A DNA stretch of 21,164 nucleotides, taken from Alphaproteobacteria bacterium. Its GTDB lineage: Bacteria > Pseudomonadota > Alphaproteobacteria > Micavibrionales > Micavibrionaceae. The translations under genes were made by a program, and so were the position numbers. Location of the stretch: NCBI GenBank assembly GCA_030432775.1, contig JAUILO010000024.1, positions 1 through 21,164 of the forward strand, read 5' to 3'. Positions 1-7,731 of this stretch are shown piece by piece. Numbering within the stretch: position 1 is the stretch's first letter; every line of letters begins with the position of its first letter. The notes beneath the pieces are model-generated. The model did not search any database and was not told the DNA's origin. It saw nothing but the letters and a program-made list of their open reading frames with translations.

Positions 1-2893
1 GGTTTAGTTCGCGGAAGTGGCGCTTCACAGATTCCCAAGCGCCGCGTGCGGTAATCCCCATAATCTTGTGGTCGTAACCGGCCGAGCCGCCAGAGGCAAA
101 AGCATCATCAAGCCAAAAGCCATAATCTTGCGACAGGCCATTGGCAATATCGGAAAATGTTGCTGTTCCTTTATCGGCTGCCACCACAAGATAAGGGTCG
201 CTTTTATCACGTCTTACTACATTTTTAGGTGGAATAATCCGGCCTTCCTTGCGGTTATCTGTAATATCGAGCAAACCACGTATCAGTGTTTTATAACATT
301 CAATACCTTCGGCCAAAAACGCATCACGATCGGAGCGAGGCGGCGGGTTTTTCAGAATAAAGCCGCCTTTCGCACCCATTGGTACGATGACGCTGTTCTT
401 GACTTGCTGTGCTTTCATCAAGCCCAGAATTTCTGTTCTGAAATCTTCGTTTCGATCGGACCAGCGAATGCCGCCACGGGCAATTGCATCACCGCGTAAA
501 TGAACACCTTCCATCCGCGTGGAGTACACAAAAATCTCGCGGTAAGGCTTAGGTGCTACAAGATCAAGAATGTTTTTGCTGTCCATTTTAATCGATAGAT
601 ATGATTTGTACTGACTATTCTTATCTTTTTGATAAAAATTGGTGCGCAGCGTGGATTCAATCAAATTGATTAAACTGCGGATGATACGGTCCTGGTCAAG
701 AGATGGTACATCTTCAAGTAATTTGTGGATGTTGTCCGTGTGTTTTTTGACCAGCTTTTCGGCTTCTTTTTGTTCAGCCGGATTGTGATAGGCTTTAAAC
801 AAGTTAACAAGCTCTTTGGAAATTTGCGCATTGCTTGTTAGTGTCGTTTCTATATAGGCAGTATCGTAGTGATAGCGCATTTGTCTTAAGTAACGCACAT
901 AGCTGCGCAGAATGAGCACATCACGCCACGCCATTTGCGCGAACAATACTAGTTTATTCAGGCTGTCGTTTTCAATGTTGTTATACCAGGCCTCGAAAAG
1001 TGCTTTTTCAAACAGGGTTTTAACATTTTTGATGCTGTCCAGCCCTGCGCCCGGATCGACTTCCACAAGGAAATCATGAACCCATACCGATGATTTATTG
1101 CCATCATTGGGCTTGACCTCATACGGGTCTTCTGAAATGGCGCTTAGCCCCATATTTTCCAGTAACGGTAGAACAGAAGATAGTGAAACAGGGTTGTCTC
1201 TTTGGAATAATTTCAGACGTAGATGTGCGTCATCCGTGTTCTTGGCTTTATACAGTTCGACGTGAATCTTGTTTGTTTTCAGAACGCTTTCGATATTCAA
1301 AATATCATAATAAGATTGTTTGGCTTTATAACGCTCTGTGTAATTTGCCGGAAATGCTTTGCCATATTTGCTGACAATGCGCAAAATTTCGCTTTCTTTG
1401 TCCACTTCGTCATATAGGGCCAGAGATAAACGCTCGGACCATAACCGTCCGGCTTCTTGTAAGCGCCGTTCTATGCGCCCGACGTCGTATTTTGGCGGGT
1501 TATTCTGGCTGATATATATGGTGAATAATGCCCGTGCAAATGTGGAGTCATCCATATTGGCGTTGAAGTTGCCACAAACTCCTTGCAGTTCACCTTCGAG
1601 TATTTCGTACATCTTTTTGCGCAAACGTGTGTCATAACGCTCTCTTGGTACATAGACAAGGCATGAAACATAACGCCCAAACGGATCCGGTCTTGTGTAA
1701 AGGGCAATACGCTGGCGCTCTTGCAATCTTAATATGCTGATGGACGTTTCAAGTAACTCTTTGACATCGGTCTGGAAAAACTCGTCACGGGGGTATTTTT
1801 CCAGAACATGACTTAATGCTTTGTGGTCATGACTGTTGGGTGTGTAACCGGACATTAACATGGCCTGTTCTGTTTTTTGTCTTAAAAGCGGGATGTCTTG
1901 AATGCTTCGGGAATAGGTCACAGATGTGAACAGACCAAGGAATAAATATTCGCCGACAATATTGCCTTTTTTGTCGAATTTTTTAACGGCAATTGCGTCA
2001 ATTGGTACAGGGCGGTGAACTGTTGCGCGTTTATTGACTTTTGAGACAAACACAGGCGGCAGGTTATATCTGAGTTCCTGTAAATTATCCGGAAGGGCTG
2101 AATCTGCTTCGTTGATGTAAACAGGGGTCATGTCATCGTGAAGAAGCCCTAGACTGCTGCTTTTTACAGTTTTGCTGGATATTTTACCGTTTTTCTGTGT
2201 GAATTTGTATTCACGGTAACCAAGCAAGGTGAAATTATCGCGGTAAAGATATTCCAGAAAATAGATATATTCTTCGATATCGGCATCGCAATATTCAGAT
2301 GCCGGTGCATTGCTGAGTGATTTCTGGCACAGGCGTAGCCTGTCTTTCATAGCAAGCCAGTCACGCGTTGCGTAATACACATCATCCAAAATGCGTAACA
2401 GATCTTCTTTGAGTTTTTTTGTTTGCGCGGCAGGCACGGCGCCTTGCAGTTCTATATGAACATGTGACTGTGCAATGGAATCCTGTGATTGCTTTTTTGA
2501 TACCTTCGTTACTACATTTTTGCTGTCATAGGTAATGTGAAGGATCGGGTGAATGAGCATATGAATGAGTTTATATTCATTGGTCAGCATTGCTGCGATG
2601 GAATCGACCAGAAACGGCATGTTGTTATTGACCATGTCAATGACTGTACGGCCCAGATGTGCTTCTTCCTCTGACGGCACATAGGTCTTTATCTTGATCT
2701 CTGGCTTGTTCTTTTTCCGCTTACACAACAGCGCCCATTGCGTTTGTGCTTTTTCGGCAAGTGCTGTTGCTGTGTATTCTTCCAGATCTTCGGAAGCAAC
2801 GCCATCATAGAAACATTTTATGAATTGTTCTAAAGGCTTGGGAGATTTAGGGGGAAGCTGTAAGATGGCTTTTTTAATCAGAGGATGAGACAT
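1..2893 (-). CDS. NAD-specific glutamate dehydrogenase, large class (3' end outside window)
   Basis: This enzyme oxidatively deaminates glutamate to 2-oxoglutarate using NAD+ in the cytoplasm. The minus strand reads open from ATG at 2893 to the window edge. It gives about 964 residues of a family that usually has about 1600, so the C-terminal Rossmann part is missing. The N-terminal part has ACT-like regulatory sequence (for example NNMPFLVDSIAAML). The catalytic part is clear: GGIRWSDR near residue 805, the glycine-rich PMGAKGGF with the probable catalytic Lys near residue 840, DKGTATFSDIAN near 910, and GGSAGYDHK near 935. The frame is open upstream of the ATG to a TAA but contains no other ATG. 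The Shine-Dalgarno sequence is weak. The gene lies downstream of msrB on the same strand but behind a terminator, so it probably has its own promoter. Confidence 0.95.
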   Translation of the reverse strand, partial: MSHPLIKKAILQLPPKSPKPLEQFIKCFYDGVASEDLEEYTATALAEKAQTQWALLCKRKKNKPEIKIKTYVPSEEEAHLGRTVIDMVNNNMPFLVDSIAAMLTNEYKLIHMLIHPILHITYDSKNVVTKVSKKQSQDSIAQSHVHIELQGAVPAAQTKKLKEDLLRILDDVYYATRDWLAMKDRLRLCQKSLSNAPASEYCDADIEEYIYFLEYLYRDNFTLLGYREYKFTQKNGKISSKTVKSSSLGLLHDDMTPVYINEADSALPDNLQELRYNLPPVFVSKVNKRATVHRPVPIDAIAVKKFDKKGNIVGEYLFLGLFTSVTYSRSIQDIPLLRQKTEQAMLMSGYTPNSHDHKALSHVLEKYPRDEFFQTDVKELLETSISILRLQERQRIALYTRPDPFGRYVSCLVYVPRERYDTRLRKKMYEILEGELQGVCGNFNANMDDSTFARALFTIYISQNNPPKYDVGRIERRLQEAGRLWSERLSLALYDEVDKESEILRIVSKYGKAFPANYTERYKAKQSYYDILNIESVLKTNKIHVELYKAKNTDDAHLRLKLFQRDNPVSLSSVLPLLENMGLSAISEDPYEVKPNDGNKSSVWVHDFLVEVDPGAGLDSIKNVKTLFEKALFEAWYNNIENDSLNKLVLFAQMAWRDVLILRSYVRYLRQMRYHYDTAYIETTLTSNAQISKELVNLFKAYHNPAEQKEAEKLVKKHTDNIHKLLEDVPSLDQDRIIRSLINLIESTLRTNFYQKDKNSQYKSYLSIKMDSKNILDLVAPKPYREIFVYSTRMEGVHLRGDAIARGGIRWSDRNEDFRTEILGLMKAQQVKNSVIVPMGAKGGFILKNPPPRSDRDAFLAEGIECYKTLIRGLLDITDNRKEGRIIPPKNVVRRDKSDPYLVVAADKGTATFSDIANGLSQDYGFWLDDAFASGGSAGYDHKIMGITARGAWESVKRHFRELN

Positions 2894-2961
2894 ATTTTGT
2901 GCAGTTTTCTTGTTGTTAAATGAGACAGCAATAAATTTGATGCACTTATCAGGGTATGCCG

Positions 2962-3020
2962 AAAAAACAATTCCGGCAAGAGCGAAAGAAGAAAACTCTG
3001 CGCTATTTTTGCCGGAATTG
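2962..3020 (-). terminator. Intrinsic terminator downstream of msrB
   Basis: A perfect 12-bp inverted repeat, CAATTCCGGCAA (2968-2979) and TTGCCGGAATTG (3009-3020), can be extended inward by AGCG/CGCT (2981-2984 with 3001-3004). Read on the minus strand, the stem is followed at once by six Ts (2967-2962). This is the classic Rho-independent layout and would end transcription of msrB before the glutamate dehydrogenase gene. Confidence 0.8.
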
Positions 3021-3104
3021 AATTTGGCTTATGTCGCTATGGCGGCGCGTTAGCACCTGCAATATTGTTGATATTTTTGTCCGATGATGTGAATATCATA
3101 GCAC

Positions 3105-3695
3105 TCATTTTTTCTCGGAATCTTTATCAGCGGTACTTTGCGCCTTATCTTCGAAAAGATATAGATAGTCGTCATAGCCCATTTCTTTCATGTCATTTTT
3201 ATGAATGAATTTCAAAGATGCTGAATTCATACAGTAACGCTGGCCTCCGGCCTCTTTGGGCCCATCGTTGAATAAGTGCCCTAAATGCGCGTCTGAGCCT
3301 GCTGTGCGTATTTCTGTGCGTTTCATACCGTATTTCACATCTTCCAGCTCGTTTAAAATTTCTTTCTTTAAAGGCTTTGTGAAACTGGGCCAGCCTGTGC
3401 CGCTATCAAATTTATCGGTTGAAGAAAACAAGGCTTCTCCGGTGATGCGGTCAACGTAAATTCCTGGTTCTTTATTGTCCCAGTATTCGTTTTGAAAAGG
3501 AGGCTCTGTTCCATCGTTAAGCATGACATATTTTTGCTTCTCGCTCAGCTCTTTATTGTCGAAAGTTTTTGTATCTACCATGATGTGATGTTCCTTTTTA
3601 TCCATTGTGTTGCCTGCATTTACTGTGCCTGCCGAAAGATAATAACCGCCGGCCAGTGCCGCTATAATGGCTGCCCCTATAATAGATGTTCTCAT
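3105..3695 (-). CDS. msrB: Exported peptide-methionine (R)-S-oxide reductase MsrB
   Basis: MsrB reduces methionine-R-sulfoxide in oxidised proteins. The start chosen is ATG at 3695, which has AAGGTGGAG a short distance upstream; a longer frame begins at 3770 but lacks this. The product has 196 residues. Residues 1-27 form a signal peptide with a hydrophobic core and a likely cleavage after VNA (A27), so the enzyme should act in the periplasm. The MsrB core follows: SGTGWPSF (98-105), HLGH (137-140) and the catalytic motif RYCMNS with Cys155. This is the only cysteine in the protein. The four zinc-binding cysteines of many MsrBs are absent, and Thr100 stands in GTGW where a cysteine resides in many relatives. 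Recycling must therefore use another route. The tail is charged and probably disordered. Confidence 0.93.
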   Translation of the reverse strand: MRTSIIGAAIIAALAGGYYLSAGTVNAGNTMDKKEHHIMVDTKTFDNKELSEKQKYVMLNDGTEPPFQNEYWDNKEPGIYVDRITGEALFSSTDKFDSGTGWPSFTKPLKKEILNELEDVKYGMKRTEIRTAGSDAHLGHLFNDGPKEAGGQRYCMNSASLKFIHKNDMKEMGYDDYLYLFEDKAQSTADKDSEKK

Positions 3696-3854
3696 TGTCT
3701 GATCTCCACCTTCTCTATTCGTTTTTTGCGCTCTTGGCGCTTGGTGTTTATGTCCATTGTATCTAAACATTCGGCGTAAGCGGAAGAAAAGTTACATGTG
3801 TATACATATCGCTTTTGTCTGAATGTAGAATTGAATGTGGTGAAATAGTGATTA

Positions 3855-4733
3855 CTAGATCTTCGATAGATCGAAAACCAGTCTGTGATATGGGGTTGTG
3901 CTGGCTGGCGCGAGTGTTGATTCAGAGATGATCTTAACAGGTGCTTTGAGCTGTATTACAAGGCGCGCGCCACTAGTGTCTTTTATATCGTAAACATTAT
4001 AAGACGCAATAAGCGGCGATTTTGCCAGTTTCATTGATTTTGCTGCCTTCCAGGCTGCGTCCTTAAACTCAATCACAAGCAGGTTTTCATTATTGTCCAG
4101 ATCATATTGATATTTCGCCGCACCATTCGCATCTAGAACCAATCTTGTTTTTGTACTGTGTTCACCAACACGCAACTGGCTGATTTGAAGTGGGCCTGAC
4201 GGTGCTTTAGCGACCGTTTTAAGCGGCGCGTTAACGGCGCTGTGATGCGGTTTGTGAATGGTGGCCGTGCTAATAGATGGTTTGGCATCCGGCGTTAGAG
4301 CTCGCGGTGTTTGTGAGGCATTAACTGTGCCATAACCTGTCGTAGCTGCGTTTGATGCAGATAGGTTCTCGAGCATAGAAGAAATGTAGTTGAGCTGTGA
4401 TTGCATGGCAATCATGGCTGTTTCTGTGCGTTTGACGCGCTCTATCGGGTTTTTGATATCGTAAGCGAAATAATCAGCCAGATTTAAGCCTTTGGGGCGC
4501 ATAACAGGTCTTGAGGTAACGGAACTGGAGTGTTCCGTGTTTATGATGCTGCCCGGTTGTTGCTGGCCAGCCAGTGTTGATTTTTGTACAGGCGCATGCG
4601 GCTGTGCGGCGGGTTGCCATGATTGTTGCTGTATATTAGACGAGTCATTTGGCTGCGCAGGCAAAAAGCCGCAACCGGATAATGTCAGAATGGTTATAAA
4701 TGATGCGAGGATACCGCAAGATTTAACAGTCAT
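3855..4733 (-). CDS. AMIN-domain lipoprotein
   Basis: This is a 292-residue predicted lipoprotein. ATG at 4733 places a short hydrophobic segment directly before the lipobox LSGC (Cys21); a TTG-started frame from 4817 would add 28 residues that spoil the signal peptide, so I prefer the ATG. Residues 22-180 are rich in Gln, Pro, Ser and Thr and look like a flexible linker. They include a short helix-like stretch (ERVKRTETAMIAMQSQ). Residues 182-292 match the AMIN pattern of beta strands: TRLVLDANGAAKYQY, NLLVIEFKDAAW, ARLVIQLK and a final YHRLVFDLSK. AMIN domains are known to place envelope proteins at peptidoglycan or secretion complexes. No catalytic domain is attached, so the partner is unknown. 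The gene sits between the sulfotransferase and msrB on the same strand. Confidence 0.8.
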   Translation of the reverse strand: MTVKSCGILASFITILTLSGCGFLPAQPNDSSNIQQQSWQPAAQPHAPVQKSTLAGQQQPGSIINTEHSSSVTSRPVMRPKGLNLADYFAYDIKNPIERVKRTETAMIAMQSQLNYISSMLENLSASNAATTGYGTVNASQTPRALTPDAKPSISTATIHKPHHSAVNAPLKTVAKAPSGPLQISQLRVGEHSTKTRLVLDANGAAKYQYDLDNNENLLVIEFKDAAWKAAKSMKLAKSPLIASYNVYDIKDTSGARLVIQLKAPVKIISESTLAPASTTPYHRLVFDLSKI

Positions 4734-4873
4734 AATGTGAGCTTTCTGCGAGAGCCGCTGAAATGAAACAGTCCTGTATGATCTATGGTAGGAAATAAGG
4801 CGCATAGCGTCAATCAAAGCCGCTATCCCTTGTGGGTTTTGTGGGGATAACTAGCCATTTTCTGTGCTGAAAA

Positions 4874-4887
4874 TGTGGGTAAGAATC
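4874..4887. promoter_or_regulatory. DnaA-box-like sequence with adjoining GANTC site
   Basis: TGTGGGTAAGAATC lies in the gap between the AMIN lipoprotein and sulfotransferase genes. TGTGGGTAA is the complement of TTACCCACA, one mismatch from the DnaA box TTATCCACA, and GAATC is a GANTC methylation site. The same sequence, differing only at the N of GANTC, recurs at 14607-14620. A role is inferred only. Confidence 0.3.
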
Positions 4888-4900
4888 CATCGTCAGAATT

Positions 4901-5935
4901 CTAGGCGGGGCTTTCCGGTAGTAGCTCTGTCACAAGAGGTTGCAGGTGTTTTTCAAAGCGCCTCCATTTTTCTACAGAGCTTTGATACACAGGCTTGATG
5001 ACCTGATCTTTGCTGGCGGTTAAAACCGTACGTTTTTGTTTGTGCGGCTCAAGGCATGCATCATTCCACGGTAAGTCCACAAAATCTATCAGCTTGCGTG
5101 CCTGTTCTTCCAGATTGCTAACGGTTTCCTCGTAATCAATATGCAGTATACGCCCCGGTAGAACCTTTTCCCAGTGATCCATCATATCAAGATAACGGTT
5201 ATATTCCTTGGCTAGATTTTCCAGTGAGTACGACCAGCCCTGACCGTAGGCAAAGTTCTGTTTAAAGCAGGATAAGGAGGTATCAACCGGATTACGGCGA
5301 CAATGAATGATTTTCGCATGTGGTAAAATACATTCGATAATGCCGACTTTATGAAAGTTCCCGGGCATTTTATCGGTAATGCGCTTGGCTTTGCCGGTTT
5401 TATCAAGTTTCTTGATGTATTTAACGTATGCCTCACCCATTTCGGCGGCGTTTTCCGGTGTCATGGGCCCTAATTCACGAATAACGCGACCGAGAAGAGA
5501 CAACTCACCCGCGCCATACACATCAGGGTGGGAGGAAATGATTTGCTCGGTCAGGGTCGTGCCTGATCGCGGCATGCCTACGATAAAGACAGGTATTTGT
5601 GATTTTGATCCACAATCGGCGAATTTTTTGAACAATTCGGGTACGTAAGACGCTTTATTGCCCGCATAGATGGCTTCTTGCGTCTCGTTGTTATAGTAAA
5701 CAGTCTTGCCTTTAATTTCGTTGCCCTCGGCCAGATATTTAAACGCGAGATCGTTATCACCTATATCTTCATAGGCTTTGGAGAGTGAAAAACACAAGCC
5801 TGAAGCATCCAGTGGTTCCATTTCGTCAATCTTGTCTTCATATTGCCGTTTCATAAACGCGAAATCGGCATCATCTTCGGTGTATTTTTTGAAGTTACTC
5901 ATCGCAAAATGTAATCCTGGAAATTCCGGATCCAT
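4901..5935 (-). CDS. PAPS-dependent sulfotransferase domain (C-terminal part of a split TPR-sulfotransferase)
   Basis: The protein would transfer a sulfuryl group from 3'-phosphoadenylyl sulfate to an unknown acceptor. In the 344-residue reading from ATG 5935, the 5'-phosphosulfate loop GMPRSGTTL is at 120-128, GAGELSLLG at 142-150, TDKMPGNF at 187-194, and the 3'-phosphate-binding motif CRRNPVDTSLSCF at 212-224. This is the tyrosylprotein-sulfotransferase-like family often found fused behind TPR arrays in bacteria. Residues 1-110 (for example SLSKAYEDIGDNDLAFKYL) still look like the TPR-to-sulfotransferase connector. The frame is the same as that of the TPR gene upstream, with only one TAA and ten codons between them. 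If expressed alone it would need re-initiation at 5935, where only AGGA two bases upstream could help. The catalytic domain itself is intact. Confidence 0.88.
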   Translation of the reverse strand: MDPEFPGLHFAMSNFKKYTEDDADFAFMKRQYEDKIDEMEPLDASGLCFSLSKAYEDIGDNDLAFKYLAEGNEIKGKTVYYNNETQEAIYAGNKASYVPELFKKFADCGSKSQIPVFIVGMPRSGTTLTEQIISSHPDVYGAGELSLLGRVIRELGPMTPENAAEMGEAYVKYIKKLDKTGKAKRITDKMPGNFHKVGIIECILPHAKIIHCRRNPVDTSLSCFKQNFAYGQGWSYSLENLAKEYNRYLDMMDHWEKVLPGRILHIDYEETVSNLEEQARKLIDFVDLPWNDACLEPHKQKRTVLTASKDQVIKPVYQSSVEKWRRFEKHLQPLVTELLPESPA

Positions 5936-5965
5936 GTTCCTGACTTTTTCGATAAGCTCTCTGGC

Positions 5966-7300
5966 TTAGTCTTTTCGGTTGGTGGTCAGCAGCATATCAA
6001 CTTTGGTTAACAGGAATTGTATGTTTTCCGGCGCAAGTTCCAGTGCTTTGTCTATGGCTTCCCAAGCCTCATCCGTGCGGTCGGCGAGGTGCAGCATTCT
6101 TGACTTTCTAATCCATAGCGCAGGCATGTAAGGCGCGATCTTTATGGCTTCATTAAGCGCGCTGACAGCGCCGTCAAACTGTGCCAGTAACTCGCGTATA
6201 TTGGCCAGAAGCGTGTAATATTGAATAGATCCGGGCGATAATTTTAGCGCCTCATTCATAGCTGCTTCACCTTCATCGAATTTTTCGACCTGCATTAATA
6301 TTTCAGCAAGCGTCAGGTAGGTGGACGGTTCATCAGGATCAAGCGATATCGCTTTTTGTGCAAAATTAATTGCCTCGTCATGTTCACCAAGTTCCTTGAG
6401 CGATAAAGCGCAAATGATAGAAGCAGAGGTTAGTGTTTCATCAAAGCTAAGGGCGTATTTTGCTGCAACAACGCTCTCTTCGTATTTTTTCTGATCATAT
6501 AAAACCGTTGCCAGATTCTGGTGCGCCAGCGCGTAATCAGGTTTGATATTCGTGGCTTTGCGGTATAGTTTTTCCGCTTCGCTCATGCGTCCGGTTTCGC
6601 GCAGTGTTAGTCCCAGATTGGTAAGTGCTTCGGGGTTTTTTGGATCCAGCTCGATGGCTTTGTGTCCTTTTTCCTCGCTTTCCTTGATGCGTCTTAAGCT
6701 GCGTAGGGTGTTGCCCCAATTGCTATAGGCTTTGGAAGATTGCGGTGTAATCTCCGTCAGCGCCTGCCAGATTTTCTCCGCTTCTTCGAGCTTTTTCTGC
6801 TCGGCAAGGGCGATGCCCAAATTCATCATCGCGCCCGGATGATTATGCATTTTGTCCAGTGCCTGCCGCGCCAGTGTTTCCGCTTCTGCGAAATTTTTCA
6901 TCAGCCATAAAGTGTATGATTTGTTCGATAGATTGGAAGCTTCCTCGGGCTCGAGTTCAATGGCTTTGTCGTATGCGTTAAGTGCTTCTTCGTATTTCTT
7001 TCTGGAGGCGAGAACAACGCCGTAATTGGCCCATGCGCTCTTATCGTCCGGATCAATCTCGACAGATTTGCCTAACAAAACAACGGCCTCGTCGAGATTG
7101 CCGCGCTGATACGCCAGAATCCCTAGATACAACGTTGTCGGGTAGTGGTCGGGCACAGCCTTTAAAATATCTCTATAGGTTCTATCCGCTATAATTAAAT
7201 TGCCTGCCTTGTGGTGACCTTGTGCAAGCCTTAGCGCATCTGCAAGTGATACTTCTTGCGCTGGCTGCGTTTCGGTTTTACTGGTTTCGTTTGCTGACAA
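5966..7300 (-). CDS. TPR-repeat protein (N-terminal part of a split TPR-sulfotransferase)
   Basis: This 444-residue protein is built almost entirely of 34-residue tetratricopeptide repeats. I count about twelve full units from residue 30 on (for example KSAWANYGVVLASRKKYEEALNAYDKAIELEP, here broken as KSAWANYGVVLASRKK and YEEALNAYDKAIELEP) and a thirteenth cut short. TPR arrays bind peptides or glycan-transfer substrates and here probably present the sulfation acceptor. The start is TTG at 7300 with GGGAG seven bases upstream. There is no signal peptide, so the protein is cytoplasmic. The stop TAA (5968-5966) falls between helix A and helix B of the last TPR. Translation past it in the same frame gives ARELIEKVRN and then the sulfotransferase, so this is most likely the front half of an interrupted fusion protein. 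Confidence 0.88.
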   Translation of the reverse strand: MSANETSKTETQPAQEVSLADALRLAQGHHKAGNLIIADRTYRDILKAVPDHYPTTLYLGILAYQRGNLDEAVVLLGKSVEIDPDDKSAWANYGVVLASRKKYEEALNAYDKAIELEPEEASNLSNKSYTLWLMKNFAEAETLARQALDKMHNHPGAMMNLGIALAEQKKLEEAEKIWQALTEITPQSSKAYSNWGNTLRSLRRIKESEEKGHKAIELDPKNPEALTNLGLTLRETGRMSEAEKLYRKATNIKPDYALAHQNLATVLYDQKKYEESVVAAKYALSFDETLTSASIICALSLKELGEHDEAINFAQKAISLDPDEPSTYLTLAEILMQVEKFDEGEAAMNEALKLSPGSIQYYTLLANIRELLAQFDGAVSALNEAIKIAPYMPALWIRKSRMLHLADRTDEAWEAIDKALELAPENIQFLLTKVDMLLTTNRKD

Positions 7301-7521
7301 TGTAGTTCTCCCGCTTCAATTTCTAAACTCTATCTTAGAAAATCGAATTTTTTGAGTAAAGCGTAACCGCTGCTTTATACCGTGTTTTCATGAATTTTTG
7401 TGCCGCTACGCAATATCAATTCACGCAATTGACAAAAAATACTTGATGAAAGGAATATAATCCTATACCGTAAGGAAATATAGAACAAAAGAAGAACAAA
7501 AAGTGATAAAAGGAACATAAT

Positions 7522-7665
7522 ATGCTGATTAACATCGGAGGCGGATTTATAAGAATGACCGCCAGGATATTGGCTTTGGCGAGCGGGCTATACCGCAGCA
7601 ACGGCACGGACGCGCATAAACTCAATGCTGCAGGTGATAGGCTGGTTATCAAATACAAAAACTAA
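7522..7665 (+). CDS. Small hypothetical protein, 47 aa
   Basis: A 47-codon frame starts with ATG at 7522, preceded by AAAAGGAACATAAT, which gives a reasonable Shine-Dalgarno sequence at normal spacing. It ends with TAA at 7663-7665. The product begins MLINIGGGFIRM and ends in basic LVIKYKN, with GLYRSNGTDAHKLNAAGDR in the middle. I do not recognise a family. The codons look like those of real genes, and the upstream ribosome-binding sequence resembles that of the tail-fibre-like gene 66 bases downstream (AAAGGAA), so the two may be co-transcribed. It could also be a chance frame in a leader region. Confidence 0.45.
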   Translation: MLINIGGGFIRMTARILALASGLYRSNGTDAHKLNAAGDRLVIKYKN

Positions 7666-7731
7666 TACAGGCATTGGTACAGGGCTCAATACAAAACAGG
7701 ATACAAGGATGAATATAAAGGAATTTTAGAT

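Noticed and set aside
17..499. Plus-strand 160-codon frame
   Set aside because: It is the shadow of the glutamate dehydrogenase gene, whose catalytic motifs lie on the minus strand here.
3069..3098. TGATATT/AATATCA inverted repeat after msrB as a terminator
   Set aside because: The stem is short and AT-rich and no T-run follows on the minus strand; the hairpin at 2968-3020 is much better.
7320..7341. TTTCTAA/TTAGAAA inverted repeat upstream of the TPR gene as an operator
   Set aside because: A 7-bp AT-rich stem in an AT-rich gap is easily due to chance, and no regulator or second copy supports it.
7429..7461. Sigma-70 promoter made of TTGACA and TATAAT
   Set aside because: Both boxes match the consensus, but the spacer is 21 bases, too long for a normal promoter of this class.
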